Notes: generated from the letters alone by a model not told the origin. DNA of 64,000 nucleotides from Lethocerus indicus (GCA_019843655.1 JACDQD010000104.1:4774001-4838000); one strand, 5' to 3'. Shown: positions 25,101 to 37,180, counted from the first letter of the stretch. Translations and numbers: made by a program.

Positions 25101-28100
25101 GAAAGAGGGAATTGATTTAGTAAATGGGGATACGTCTGTGGTACCACAAACGGATGAAACAAGGAAAACTCTTCCAGGTATGGAAATAGAATTACCGTCA
25201 GAGACACAAAAACTGAAAGAAAAGCCAGATGAAAAATTAAGCGTTGTCTTAACGCCCATCGTAAAAGAGGAACTAACCGGGAAAGACTCGGCCGAAACGG
25301 GAACTGTGGATTCAATAACTTCAAAAGAAGAAACATGTGTAGAAGTTGTTAAAGAAGAAACTTCGAAACCAATAACAATAGATTTATTGAAACAGACAGA
25401 AGAACCTGTCGCTGAGGATAAGAAAGGTAAGAAAGATATATCACCTGCCGATAGACAGATGATTGAGGCCGTTGCAGTTAAAGAACTAGAAAAAGTTTTC
25501 ACAACGGCAGCTTTTATACAACCTGAAATTAAAGAAAAAGAGGCCATAGAACTTGTCAAAACAGAAGAAATAGAAAAATCGGAAATAGAAACATCTGAAA
25601 AAGAATCTGAGAAAGCGGTTTCAAAACCTGAGCCTGCAGTTGAAAAGGTAGAGGAGAAGGTTTTCGATTCGTCCCAAGCAATCGATGAATGTAAAGTTGA
25701 CGAAGTGAAAATAGAAGATAAAGGTGCAGCTACTAAAACTGTAACCGGTGTCACTGAAACAACTTCAGCAAAATCGGAAATGCCCTCTGCTTCTGAAGAA
25801 CTTGAAAAGAAGGTTGAGAAACATAAGGAGGAAATGGATTCAGTATCAAAAACGGAAGATATTAATGAAATAGAGAAACATTTGGTATCAGCTTCCAGCA
25901 AAGATGAGGTCCCATCTCTCCCTAAACAACCACAGGAACCAACGAAAGATGCGGTAGAACAAAAGGATGCGTCAGAGCAAGTAGTTAAAGATGAGAAGAA
26001 AGATTCGGTTCCTGAAAAAATTGTAACTGATACAACAATTACACCCGAGAAGGAAGAAAAGATTGAACAAGAAACTCCAGTCGGATCTATTGCGGAAATA
26101 AAAGATGTGAAATCTACAAAACCTGATTCATTGCAAACCGAAAGTAAGGATGTCAAAGTGAAAGAGGAATCATCAAAAGATGCGTCTGCAGCCGATAGTA
26201 CTGGTACTAAACGGCCATTGTCTCCGAAAGACCAAGCACAAGAACAAACGGTGACAGACGATAAAAAGAAAGACGACCAAACAACATGTGAGGACATTCC
26301 TAAAGTAGAAGAGCGAGCAGATCTCGTCAAGGACGAAGGAAAAGAAATTTCTATTTCGAAGCCTGACATTGAAGAAAAGGGCGATAAGAAAGTATCGGAA
26401 GTCGCACCTGAAAAAGAAAGTTTACTTCCAAGCGATGCTGAAAAGACAACATCCACGAAACCGACAAATGAGAAAATCTTAGATATCAAGGAATCTGCTA
26501 TTAAACACGAAACGATTCCTAAGGAAAGTGATATAATGGGTGTCTCCAAAGTAGATGACATAGTTATTACGAAAAAGGAACCAGAGTTAACTAAAACGGA
26601 TAAAGATGAAAAGATGACAGAAGAACCAGCTATAGATAAAAGTAAAACAGAGATATGTAGTAAAGATATGTCACAGTTGATACCGAGTGACACATCTTCT
26701 CAGCAACCTAAAAAGGAAGTTACACCCACTGGGTTAGATGATAGAGTTTCGTTAGAGGATCAAGAATCTCTAAAAGAAAAACTGCAAACCGAAACAAAAG
26801 AGAAAGATGATAAAGATGTAAGCGAGTTACCAAAAGAAGATGTAAGCGTTAAGGACTCATTAACGAAACAACTTGGGTTAGCAGGTGAAGAAAGCACTTC
26901 TGCAGAAAAGTCCGACAAACTTGGCACAGAAAGTGAAGTCAAACCGAAAGGAGAAGAAAAATCAGTTCAAAGGCCAGATGAAATTCAGAGGCCGGAAGAA
27001 AAAGAAATTGACGTTAGTAAAGAGGAGAAAAAGGGGGCAGAATGCACAGCCGAAGAAAAAGGGAAAGTCCGACAGGAAAACTTGAAATTAAGGATGATAT
27101 TTCGGAAGCAAAATACATTACCGATCTTAAAACAAAAGAACACACGGATAAATCGAAATTTGAGGAAGAAGTATCTTCGGATAAAATCAAAGCTTTAGGA
27201 AAATCTGACGATCTCCCGACATTTGTAAAGGATGAAATCAGTCCAGAGGTGACAAAGGAACAACTTGAAGAGGAGTGTAAGCCAGACAAAGCCGCCAGTG
27301 AAACTACATCGGCCAAGGACGTTAAAATTGTAGCCGAGACAAGTCGAAGTAGCCCTATGAGGGACGATGAAAAAGATGTGGATGCGTTTCTAAAAGAAGG
27401 GTCTTCAGTGAAGTCGGAAGGAAAATCCTTGTCGATGAAGGAAGTATCAATCGATTCTGGTATTTCTCAAGATGATATTTCAATCGAAGACAAGTTTAAA
27501 GAAATAGGAGTAGAAGAAAAAGAGGACATTAAACTGGCGGGAGAATCGACAAGCAGCCAGCAAAAAGGTCAAGACACTTTTAAATCTGAATTATCTACAA
27601 CGTCCGAAGCACTCACAAAATCTGAGGCTGTGAAAATGTCATCGGAAAAAGATCGAGACAGCGGAATTAAAGAGGAAGGTGGCAAACTAAAAGAAGAGTG
27701 TAGTAAAACGGAAGGACAAAAACCGGAGTCAACTCTAACAGCCTCGAAACAAGAACCGACCTCTGTAGAAGAGCGACCGAAAGAAACGGCTTCCGCTAAA
27801 ACTCCCGAAATCGCTCAACCAACTCAAAAAGGGAGTAGTAACGGTATTGCTAAAGACGCGAATGGATCGATATCGAGAATTTCGGAAAGCGACCGTCCCG
27901 AAAGCAGTATGGCACATTTAACGGATAGCGACGTAAAATCTAAAACGACGAACGGTCATTCGATATACGAAGACGAAGCGAAATATCCAACTAAACCGGT
28001 CTATTCGGGCAAAACAAGCGATTCGATAACAATCGACGTTTCGAAGGCAATACCCACTAAAGAAATAACGGAAGCGAAAATTTCGAAAACTGCACTGCCT

Positions 28101-30307
28101 AAAATGCCTTCTGACAAAATGGACATAAAGCCCGTAATGGAATTTAAGACTGGGGAAAAACAAACGGTGCAGGAAGAAATGAAATCGGAGGGTGAAGGCG
28201 TTCCTTTAATGTGCACGGTAACAGAACTGCGTAAAGAATATTCGCGTAGTGTGACACCGGGCTCGGACGCGGTGAGCGAAAAGGAGTACGACTTGGGCGG
28301 GCATTCGACGCCGCACAGCGACATCAGCAGCGGTCAGGTGTCGAGGGCGGCGACGCACATGTGGGAGAGCTCCGAGGGACGCCAGGACTCGCAACACTAC
28401 GACTCCGACGAGGATATACCCGGCTCACCAATGAGCATCACCTCGCACATCCACTCCCCTCCCCAGTTCGACTACGACATCCACAGGGGCAAAGAATCGG
28501 CGATGACCGGCTCTTTCTACGGTTCCCTACCGGAAGAAGAACCGCTCGACAGTCCGCTGCCGGACAAAGGCGCCAGGAGCAAAGTGAGCAGCATGTACTC
28601 CTCTATGTACGTCACCAAGTACGACGACAAGAGCGAAATAGAATCGAGCCCCGGGCCGACGAACGGGAAGCAGAAGTCGGAGATGAGCTCGAGCGTGATA
28701 TTACCGGAGAGAGACTTGGACATCGATTATCAGACGGCGGTCAAGGAACACAAACTGGCCAGAGGAGAGGACTTGAGCCAACGAGCGAAGGAGGACGAGG
28801 CCGCCGGCAAAGAAGGGAAGAAGGGAGTGAACGGGGCGCAGGCCAGCGGCAAAGTGCCAGAAACGATGAGCGAGAGCAAGCGGCAGGACCCGATCGAGGA
28901 CTGGGGCAAGCCTTTGGGGCTGCCGCCGGCGCCGAGGAGGGCGGCGCGACGCCCCGACTGGGACCCGACCGAGGAATGGGGCCACCCGCTGGGGCTACCC
29001 TCACCGGCCCCACCGCCCTCCAAGGACGAGTCCAACGGCGACATCGAAGTCGAACTCGTTCCCACCAGTGCCAAAACCACGCCCAAGAAAGTCGCTAAAA
29101 TGAATGCCGAAAACAATAAGATAGCTTCGAACACAACTGCAGGTAAGCGCCGATTTACTTTGCTTTAATTTTAATTTACACAAGAGGACCTTTTATTTCG
29201 TATTTAGTTGGTATAAAATTCCAACTTCAAATTAAATGATTTCTCATCATACTGCGCGATTTATAGTTAGGATTTAACTTAAAATTCGAAAAATTGTAAA
29301 AGTTTAATAATGATTTATACGTACAAAAGGTAAGTTGTACCTACTAGGGTAGACTAAAAATGTCGACATTTACAGGGAAAGAAGCAAACAATAAGACGAA
29401 GCGTTCGGAATCGCCTGTGAAACGTGCAAATAAGGACAGCAGGAAGGCGAACATAACTCCCATCTACATGGACCTGAGTTATGTGCCACACCACGGCAAC
29501 TCGCACTACGCGAACGTCGAATTCTTCAAGAGGGTCCGCGCAAGATACTATGTTTTCAGCGGCACCGAACCGAGCAAAGAGGTTTTCAATGCACTCCTGG
29601 AAGCGAAACAGACCTGGGAAGAAAAAGATCTAGGTATGTATATTCCAGCAGATAAGTAAACCGCTTTAACCGTCAGCTAAATAGGAACAGTCGCCGAGCG
29701 GGCCCTGGTCATCAGGCATGCACAGACTAAGTCCAGGATCGGAACAACTTTATTACGATACTATGAGTATAAATTAAGTTGATTTTTATTTTTCCCATAA
29801 AAAACCAATACAAAATATTTCCTTTTTCGTCTCTGCACTTTAAAATCACCGGGGAAATAAACTAATCGTAACCGTAAGTTTTCATTTAAAAATTATGTGG
29901 TTCCATCTTGAAGAAAACAAGAGACTCTTCTTAATATTATGTAATATTTGAGCTGTACATAAATTACTGCGCGGCGGCATAAAATCTCGTAATCGTAAAT
30001 GAGATATACCACGCATAATTATTATTGACTTGAGCGTTTAATTGCGCTCGGCAATCAGTCCTTCAAAATCATTAGGGTTGAATTGATATTCTTAAAATAT
30101 AATTCTAAGAGATTTTTGTTTTTATTCACTTTTTCAGAAGTGACCATAATTCCGACGTACGATACGGACACTCTAGGTTACTGGATCACCGAGAATGAAG
30201 ATATATTGGCCAAATACAAAATAGATCTCTCGCCATCGGCGAGCAGATGTACCATCAATCTTCAGGACCACGAGACGTCCTGTTCCGCTTACAGGCTTGA
30301 GTTTTGA
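13008..30307 (+). CDS. futsch: Futsch / MAP1-family microtubule-associated protein (5' end not found)
   Basis: The visible coding exons are 13008-13106, 13291-13463, 14043-14609, 15560-29142, 29376-29633 and 30138-30307, about 4,950 codons in all; Drosophila Futsch is about 5,500. The N-terminal part contains the conserved MAP1 block, including PGGQGDAALFGINGFNMLVD, which resembles a metallo-beta-lactamase-like fold. The C-terminal part contains VEFFKRVRARYYVFSG and ends in the MAP1 light-chain region. Between them is a very long acidic/basic Lys-Glu repeat. By family, the protein binds microtubules in axons, dendrites and the neuromuscular junction. The start codon was not found, because the first visible exon begins in mid-codon. 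Exon phases agree at every junction, but the giant exon has three frame breaks, listed separately. Introns 13464-14042 and 14610-15559 hold one repeat fragment and nothing recognisable respectively; 29634-30137 holds nothing recognisable. Confidence 0.9.
13291..13463 (+). CDS. futsch: futsch visible exon 2
   Basis: Acceptor TTCTGTTCAG, donor GTGAAT. It encodes LIQFASENLVTEVLIHPQLN and then SFTRHRHIIHAGYTYIGNG. Reading continues without a break from the previous exon (the split Gly codon is completed) and ends in phase 0. Confidence 0.88.
13844..13918 (-). repeat. Penelope-like family fragment in futsch intron
   Basis: A short, diverged copy of the family seen at 3223, 7628, 35704 and 38967. 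The core TTTTGTCTCTTCTCGCCGG is followed by CTTTCGTTAGACCGG, TTTCGGCCGCACGCC and ATCTTCAGTAGCAG. It lies in the intron just upstream of futsch visible exon 3. Orientation was assigned by comparison with the 38967 copy. Confidence 0.6.
13869..13918 (-). ncRNA. Hammerhead-ribozyme-like core, copy A
   Basis: On the minus strand the core elements appear in the right order: CTGAAGA, a possible stem II (GGC...GCC), GAA, then the palindrome ACCGGT and C. In hammerhead numbering this gives positions 3-9, 12-14, a 3-bp helix III formed by ACC/GGT, and C17. Flanks GCTA and TAAC can form a partial stem I. Helix III has no loop, so a dimer would be needed to fold. An extra T between the core and stem II is a weakness of the model. 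Confidence 0.3.
14043..14609 (+). CDS. futsch: futsch visible exon 3
   Basis: Acceptor CTTTTTCAG, donor GTAAAA; 189 codons, phase 0 at both ends. It encodes DGTFSFADFLDMFQ, VQRVLRAYENTVTIDIHC, the strongly conserved EPSDVVGNIRFSHPTLYVFP, PGGQGDAALFGINGFNMLVD and CFWDFIRHLDRLDAVLMTR. This is the most conserved part of the MAP1 heavy-chain N-terminus. It is clearly GC-richer than the flanking introns. Confidence 0.93.
15560..29142 (+). CDS. futsch: futsch visible exon 4 (13.6-kb giant exon)
   Basis: Acceptor TTAATTTTAG, donor GTAAGC. The start encodes SPDGDKDKDPLLVNLIDQGQ, then LYHKVGHGKLDMYVLSPAKD and SICALLVWQPANPND, ending the conserved MAP1 head near 16010. From about 16080 to 27900 the sequence is low-complexity Lys/Glu/Val/Pro, with Ser and Thr; 20572-22700 is a clear repeat of about 13-16 residues built on KKDEPKVDEV and KKEELK. 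Near 28895-29000 lie two related motifs, EDWGKPLGLP and EEWGHPLGLP, which are conserved in Futsch. Three frame breaks (near 17225, 20545 and 27021-27085) interrupt it; the net shift is +1, exactly what the exon length (13,583) needs to meet the next exon in phase. Confidence 0.9.
17225..17236 (+). other. Frame break 1 in futsch giant exon
   Basis: The open frame entered from 15560 stops at 17275, while the same style of protein continues in the next frame from about 17220 (GATKETVTPESELVQQ). The switch falls in an A5 run (17225-17229) or the A4 run just after it. One surplus base explains it. There is no room for a normal intron. Confidence 0.8.
20541..20553 (+). other. Frame break 2 in futsch giant exon
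   Basis: The frame ends at TGA 20562-20564. The Lys/Glu repeat continues in the next frame, which is open from 20545 (QEAKAEVVVKKEEPK). The break is therefore within a few bases of the A4 run at 20544-20547. One extra base, or two missing A, would account for it. Confidence 0.8.
21868..22029 (+). repeat. 48-bp tandem repeat within futsch
   Basis: About 3.4 nearly identical copies of a 48-bp unit encode the 16-residue repeat KKEELKTEDLLTKEVV. It is much more uniform than the surrounding diverged repeat, which indicates recent expansion. Confidence 0.9.
27021..27085 (+). other. Frame break 3 in futsch giant exon
   Basis: The frame that runs from 20572 turns into unrelated sequence and stops at 27198. 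The other frame, open from 27021, continues as SPTGKLEIKDDISEAKY without a stop to the exon end. The A5G5 tract at 27028-27037 and the A5 run at 27056-27060 are the likely sites of one missing base (or two extra). Confidence 0.8.
29376..29633 (+). CDS. futsch: futsch visible exon 5 (light-chain region)
   Basis: Acceptor CATTTACAG, donor GTATGT. It encodes ITPIYMDLSYVPHHGNSHYA and VEFFKRVRARYYVFSG, the conserved MAP1 light-chain segment, followed by EVFNALLEAKQTWEEKDL. Phases match exons 4 and 6. Confidence 0.93.
30138..30307 (+). CDS. futsch: futsch last exon
   Basis: Acceptor CACTTTTTCAG. It encodes VTIIPTYDTDTLGYWITENE and INLQDHETSCSAYRLEF and ends at TGA 30305-30307. The C-terminus is that expected of Futsch/MAP1 light chains. 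Confidence 0.93.
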
Positions 30308-30487
30308 ACCGATCCGACTGTGGGTTAAATCGTAAAGAAGTCACTGAATTATGTTTCTGATGACCCCTTAGGTTTTAGAAGGTATGATTCAAATATTGTT
30401 TATGTGGTAAAGTTTTATACACTGTAGACTAAACGTTATTTACTGTGTTCCGATTGTTATCCACATAAATGCGATGTATATAATAAA
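30308..30487 (+). other. futsch 3' UTR with possible poly(A) signal
   Basis: The first AATAAA after the stop is at 30482-30487 (TATATAATAAATAG), giving a short 3' UTR if used. Other AT-rich signals follow, so a longer 3' UTR is also possible. Confidence 0.4.
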
Positions 30488-33400
30488 TAGAATAGTTATA
30501 AGATAAAAAATAATGTTAAATATCACATCCAATTAAAGACTTTATATATGATGGATTAAAACTCTTAAGAAATCGGCCGCTGATGGAAATAGTATATTTT
30601 AGATAGCCGTTTTTATTATATTTATTTTTAAAAATTGCTAAATTTTTATTTTTCAGGTAGTTAAAATTTACAATTTAACTGTTAAATGATGATAAAACAT
30701 ATTACTCCACACTGGATAAGAATTTCTAAATTTATATATAATGTTTAAACGTTATTGTGCTCGATTCACATCTTGTAATTAAAATAAAAACAGTATTAAT
30801 ATTCATTAACTCGATAAAATATATACAAAACTCAGTTTTTAAACTCTGTTCCGTGTTCCACGGGAAACTGTTGCTTTTTAGATAAAAGGTTATAGAGTCA
30901 GATGGAGAAGTAGGACAGGGTAAATTAGAATTATTTGAAGGAACATGTAGGTTTATGTACATAAATGTATATTAACAGATTGGGTTTTTCAAGAATGCAC
31001 TGGGACATATTTGAATTATTATCATACAAAATGAACAAGTCCAGAAGTTTATGATTTATGGGCTTCTGGTTTTTCAGTAACCTGAAAAGATTCATTACTG
31101 GACTTACTTAAAAGAGATCTGAATGGAGTTATAAATATCCAAATTTACAAACCAAATGTTGTAGATAGGTGATTTATGCCTATGATTCATACCTAATTAA
31201 GTAATGAGAGAGAACTTCTAAAAGGCTTATTATACGCCCTAATCTAACTTAATACCACTTTAATATTTATCAATGGTAAACCATGGACCAGTTTAATTTA
31301 AAATCTTAAAATACCCTTGTTGTTCCCAAAATTTTATTAGATACATATTGTGTTATAGTAATTGTAATTTAAAAGTAAATTCAAAAGTTGTATAAAGTGT
31401 TAGAATTTTGAGGCATATTATTGTTGATGTTTGAAATCTTATTATATTAAACTAAACTAATTGTCTGTTTTACCCCCCCCCCCACCCACCTTCATTATTA
31501 TAATTGTTTTTATAATAATGAATTAGGAATAATTTTTATGTAAGGATATATGATACAAGGCAAATGTTATCAGATGAATAATTTTAATGTGCTGTTGGGA
31601 ATGATTAGTACAGTGTCAAGTTTCAGTTGATTCATTTATACAAGAAGAAGAAAAAAATAATTGTTATATATTTTAATTCTCTTTATCAAAGAGCATATTT
31701 ATATTGACTCTGTGAAATAATAACTCATTATATAATGACATATTTTTTTGTTGTCTTTATTGATGAATCAATTCTAAAAATATTTTTATCTAGATGACAT
31801 TGCCTTCATTGCATTTTATAATTCTATAATGCAAGTATACACTCTTTTGGCTGTTGTTAAGTAAAATATTTTCAAAATTTATAATTTTAACATATGTGTT
31901 TCCATGAATACTTAATTCTCTGCATCTGAAAATTAAAAACTTGTACTCTTTATTTATCTTTATTTCAGCTGTATGCCAAGATATAAAAATTGTGATAATT
32001 CTATGTTCATCAACTGTAGCATAGAGATTATAAAAAATAAGTAACTTAGTTGTTCCACAGTGTTCAACTAATTATGAGTTAATGGATAGAACATAGAAAA
32101 TGCTTTCGTTGTTAGTGTTTTCATAAACTGTGTCTCGAAAGAAATAAAACCAGAACAGATGTGTTTAAAAGGGCTAGGTAATTAAGACATATTATATTTA
32201 GACTTTATCTGTAGTATATTAAAGTGCATACGGAATGTCCATGTGAATTTTCCAACAGTGGTAGAAAGGTTTTGTATCGAATGAAGTTGATAAATGAGGT
32301 TGAAATATTTATATTTATGTTTTCGTACATCACATTTTCTACATTTAATATTAACTCCATTTAAAGTTTAAAATAAGAGAATATTTCTTATAAGTCCCTT
32401 TCAAAAGTGCACAAAGACCTACAATTGATTCATTTTGACTTTCAATAAACCTTCCTAAGGTCAACAATTCAAAAGGGCCTAATAAAAAATAAAATGTGGA
32501 ACGAGTTCTGAAACAGAGCATGTAGGGAATTGTTTATAGGGGTTTCAAAGTGTTTATATACAATTATGTATCTATTTTATTAATTTATAAATCAGCTAGA
32601 AGACCAAATTATTGTACTTATTTAATAATATTTTGTATAACTTTAATTATTTTTTGCACTCTTATTTATTGGCCTTGCTATATTTTTAAATCCTATTATT
32701 AACAATTTGTTATTTTTTTAAAAGTATATTTGTTTTTTATATTATTAATGCTAGTTTCCTCCTTTTAAACCACATTACTTTTGTAAACAAATTTTATTTA
32801 TACTAGTGAGACAAATGTGATGAATTCGAATTGGAGATTGCTACAATATGTTTGTTATCAATGGTGCTATGTTAAAATTGGTATGCCTTCTTTGACTAAA
32901 ATTGTTGGTGATTTCAATAATAGAGTTTAGAATACTTGGTATGTATTCATTTCTGAAAAAACCGTCGGGCAACTGACTTGCAATGACTTCCTTCCAGACT
33001 TTCAATAGTATGTGTTTGTAATTAAAAAAAAAAAGAAGAAACAGAAATGAAGTGTGATAAGATTGATAATCTTTCCTGTAATGATCATCATCATATAATT
33101 ATCGCCACTGGAATGTAGGTCCAGCAAACATGGAGACTTGACACAATGGAAAGACTACATCGGGAAAAATGAGATTTAACTATATTTTTTTTATGCATAG
33201 GAACTCAAAAAAAATGCAAACTTTACCTAAATGTAGAAAATGTATCTTAACAAATTACTTAAGACAGCTAAAGAAATAAAAATAATCGCATAAGAATTAG
33301 TTACATAATTTTTTAAATGACTGAATTTATTTACTCCCAAGTATATTTTGTTAACAATATTTCTGCATATTAATCAGTATTTATAACAAAGTTTGCTCAC

Positions 33401-35286
33401 ATTGTAGATAAATTGATAGTAAATCAACTGATAATCAGGAATAATGTTTATGTCTCCTGAGTTTACAGGTCAATTCTGTAATATGAATTGTAATTGTTAG
33501 ACTATTCCTAAATAGGAGTATATTTTCTGTAAATAGATTGTAAATTTACTGTTGATGTGATTTTAAAAATAGCCAGAAACAATTTTTCAAGCTGTTTCAG
33601 AAAACAGATATTTAACTTTTACACTTAAAATTGACGATTTGCCATTTCATATTGTAGACAAAAAATTTTGATGCTTATCAGTAAGGAACAGATTATAAAT
33701 ATTATTAAGGCTTCAAATTTTAAAATAAAAAATAGTACGATATTTCTCTTTAATGTAATACATTAGTAATAAAGGCACTGAAAATATCACGTCCATATTT
33801 CCTAAATAATTATTATAAAAACTATTTAATGAAAAATATAGCTCAGGAATAGCCTTCCAATAGATGGTGAAAAAAAGTTTTACATTCAAATGGTTAGTAA
33901 ATACATTGTATCTGGTCTTTTGCTGGTCCTACAAGAAATAGAAATGGAAAAGTTTGGATTAAGATTTACTACAATTCAAAGTTCCCTTCTAATTTATGTA
34001 AGTAGCTAAGCTTTATTATTCCATTATAATTCCAAATGTTAATTTCCAATGCATTATATTTGTTGGCATTGGTAATAATTTCTACTTGTAAAAGGTAGGA
34101 GTATTTGGAGGAGATTATACTTTGCTGAAATAAAAGTGTGATAAGAAAAATGTTTTTTTTTTGTACAGTAAAGGTGAATAATATGAAATACATTATATTA
34201 TTCTAAGGTAACTTATAGAGGCAGAAATAAAGTACTGCAATGCTCAAAAACATATATTAGACAGATAGTAATTTCCTAAATTACTTTTACTTCTATAATT
34301 TAGTGTGTGGAAACATTAAAAAAAGTGCAAACAGAAAATTAATACAACAGGAAAGAACTGACCCAATAAACCAAAATACTTATAAAGTACCAAATACCAA
34401 ATAAAGTTACACATATATGTCCTATTATATAAGGTAACAGACATTTTTACTAGTTAAAATATATAGAAATTATTGTCATAAAATATTTGGTATGCAGAGT
34501 TTTGGTCACAAATAATGAAATTTATAACCATTTCAGATTCCTTATAAATATTTACTTTGATGTTCAGATGATCTAATAACAATATATATATATTTATCCT
34601 CAAAGATTGCTCAAAAGTTAGCCTCGTAAACTGAAGTATTTGGATACAACAAAATTGCTGGTAAGCACTGTAACATCTTTTGGGTGCATTTAAAACTGTT
34701 ATTGCAATGCCACTATAGAACTATATGTCTCTTTCATGGATATGAATCTCTCCTTTGTTTCCATATCTGTTCAATGAATTAACACTACATTCCAAATTTA
34801 GGTTCAATTTTTCTAGGTTAAAGCCACCATTACAGTAATTTATTACAGCCTTTTATTATAAATTGCTTCAATTCAACATTCAAAGGCATGTAGATGAAAC
34901 TTTTAGACTACTTACATAAGTACATAAAATTTGTCTATTGCAGTTTGTCTACTCACCTGTCTATTACAATGCAATAATATACCATTATCCATTGGACACA
35001 TACAAAAATCACAAAATTATATAAAAAAGTTTAAGTTACAATATTAACTGATACTACAAGTAACAAGTTTTGTCTACCATTTCTTTTAATACAAAGTACC
35101 TTCTACATACACTGTGTCAGGTTATTAGATCTATTCATACCACCTTCTGGTCTTATCTGTTGCATCGGTTAAAGTCAAATGTTTTCTTTTGACACAACGT
35201 AGTCCAATTATGAAGTATATAATTCCACCAACCTTCACCTGAAGAAGATGGTTAGGACTACCATTGAAATAATATATTAACATTAT

Positions 35287-35742
35287 GGATGTTTTTTGAG
35301 CATCCTCACTGCACTCTCACTGTTACTTGTACCAGACTGGAGAGGATCATACAGGAGATTATGTTACCAAGTTAGGAGTATATGTACCTCCTATTGTAAG
35401 AACTTTAGGAATAATTATTGGGAGCAATGTTTAAAGTAAGATTTAGATTCCACCTTTAAGTTATATGGCCCAGTTTTATTTTCTCTGCCACTGGATTATT
35501 TTTCCTGAAGTTCTTACAATAAGAGGAATGTGTACTCCTATCTTGGTACACATAATCTCCAGTATTATCCCTCCAATCTGGTATGAGCTACTTTCGACAA
35601 AATATATGTCCATGGTGGATAATACTAGATATATATACTTATAACTATAATTAACTACCTTAAAATAAAATTACCTTTCCTTGGTCTGCTGTCAAAATAG
35701 ACTGTCAGCGAGAGGAGACAGAAACATAGGAAATCTATGGTT
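35287..35742. repeat. Diverged Penelope-like family copy split by a foldback
   Basis: 35287-35326 (GGATGTTTTTTGAGCATCC, then TCACTGCACTCTCACTG) matches 39069-39107. 35704-35742 carries the reverse complement of the family core (GCGAGAGGAGACAGAAAC). Between them, 35332-35422 and 35493-35581 are inverted copies of about 90 bp with several mismatches; each outer end reads CCAG(A)(C/T)TGGAG. The arrangement suggests one old element whose interior is itself a foldback, or a nested insertion. Confidence 0.6.
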
Positions 35743-36836
35743 AATTTTTGTTTTATGGGCTAAAACACCCATTGTGTGTAACAGGTTGTTATTAATTCCA
35801 TAACATATTAATTGTTTTAATAAGTAAAGTTTTTAGACTGGAACTACAAGGAAACAGAAGGAATGAAATTAATTGCTTATATTGAAAACAAAAGTATTTT
35901 ATTTCCAGTTAGAGGTAAACAATTTCAGAAAACTCCTTGAAAATGTAATAAAGACAAATAATTTTCACGAATAATTGCCAACGGTTTAAAATATGAAATG
36001 TTCAGTTAAATGTGCTAGTGTAGAAGTTGGAAAGACGGTCTAAATAGATGCATTGCCAGTTTCAACAACGAATAATTACAGTATTAAATTTGTATACTGT
36101 CTTTTTTGTGTTTTTTATTTCCAATGCTGATTTTCAGGAAGGTTCAATTTAATACTAGAATCCCCGAATAAATATTAACAAAGCACTCGAGGGAAGTACA
36201 TAGCAACTGAAAAACTAAAGTCGTACATTTTATTTATTATAATTCATTAAAAATGAAATTCATTTCATTTTAAAAAACATCTCAGCAAAGAAATAGGTAA
36301 ACACAACTAAAAATAATGAATAGAAGCTGTATTATATATTAGTCAACTAAAAGATTCTTCCTCTGTCGCTCACATACAACACTCACCGCTGGCCGGTAAC
36401 CCGACCGTTGACAATTCGGTAATTCATAAAATATCCCAGAACTTTCTGGAACTACAATTGCAGTTATTTAAATAAAAAAAAAAAAATGGACGCATTTTAT
36501 AATTATTACGGCAGAAAACAATAAAGTAACATCATTCACCAAATTTAAAACGAGATTTGAAAAACTCAACGGTCGGTAAAAACAATAAATTTATTGAAGA
36601 TAAACGCACAAAGGAACTCATTTAACAGTTCACACAAGTTCCACAATTTTAAAATTTTCAACTGAAAAATGATCATCTTCCCGTTTATAATAATTACATT
36701 TTTCCCTTGCATTCCCAATTGGCGCCAATATTGCGTTACAAAAAAAAATCAGGGGGTTTATTCATCGCCGATTTAAAAAAAAAATTTAAAGTGATGTACA
36801 ATTTAATAATAAATGGGATATATATATGATGATTGC

Positions 36837-37180
36837 AGTCGGTGTCGTGTGTTGTGTCCTCCTACTACTTTGGCGACACGTAGAGAGCGCGCGCATCTCT
36901 GAGGCAGCGGGTTGGGTTGGGTCAGGTCGGGTGCACTTTGCACTCTTCTGGCTAGCGCTTCCCTCACCAGTCTAGCAAGTCATACTCTTCCTCCACCTCT
37001 CCTCCTCCACCTCCTCCTCCTCACCTCCTCCTCCTCCTACTCCTTTCTCTCCTCTCAGTGCTCCCCGATCATGATGATAGGCCCCTTCCCCCCGCCTTTC
37101 TGTCACGTTCACTTCAGTCAATCACGTCGCTCCCAACGTCGTGTAGACCCTCCTCCCACATCACTTCAATACGGCTAAAA
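36837..37180. promoter_or_regulatory. GC- and CpG-richer patch, possible promoter or 5' exon
   Basis: It stands out from the surrounding AT-rich DNA, with CpG clusters (GAGAGCGCGCGCATCTC), a GGGTTGGGTT run, a CTCCTC-rich tract at about 36990-37055 and a CCCCTTCCCCCCGCC block. No open frame looks like a real protein. It could be a promoter or first exon of an unseen transcript; I cannot assign a strand or a gene. Confidence 0.25.

Noticed and set aside
17220..27198. Short introns as the cause of the futsch frame changes
   Set aside because: The two frames overlap or abut within a few bases at each site, leaving no room for an intron with a donor, branch site and acceptor.
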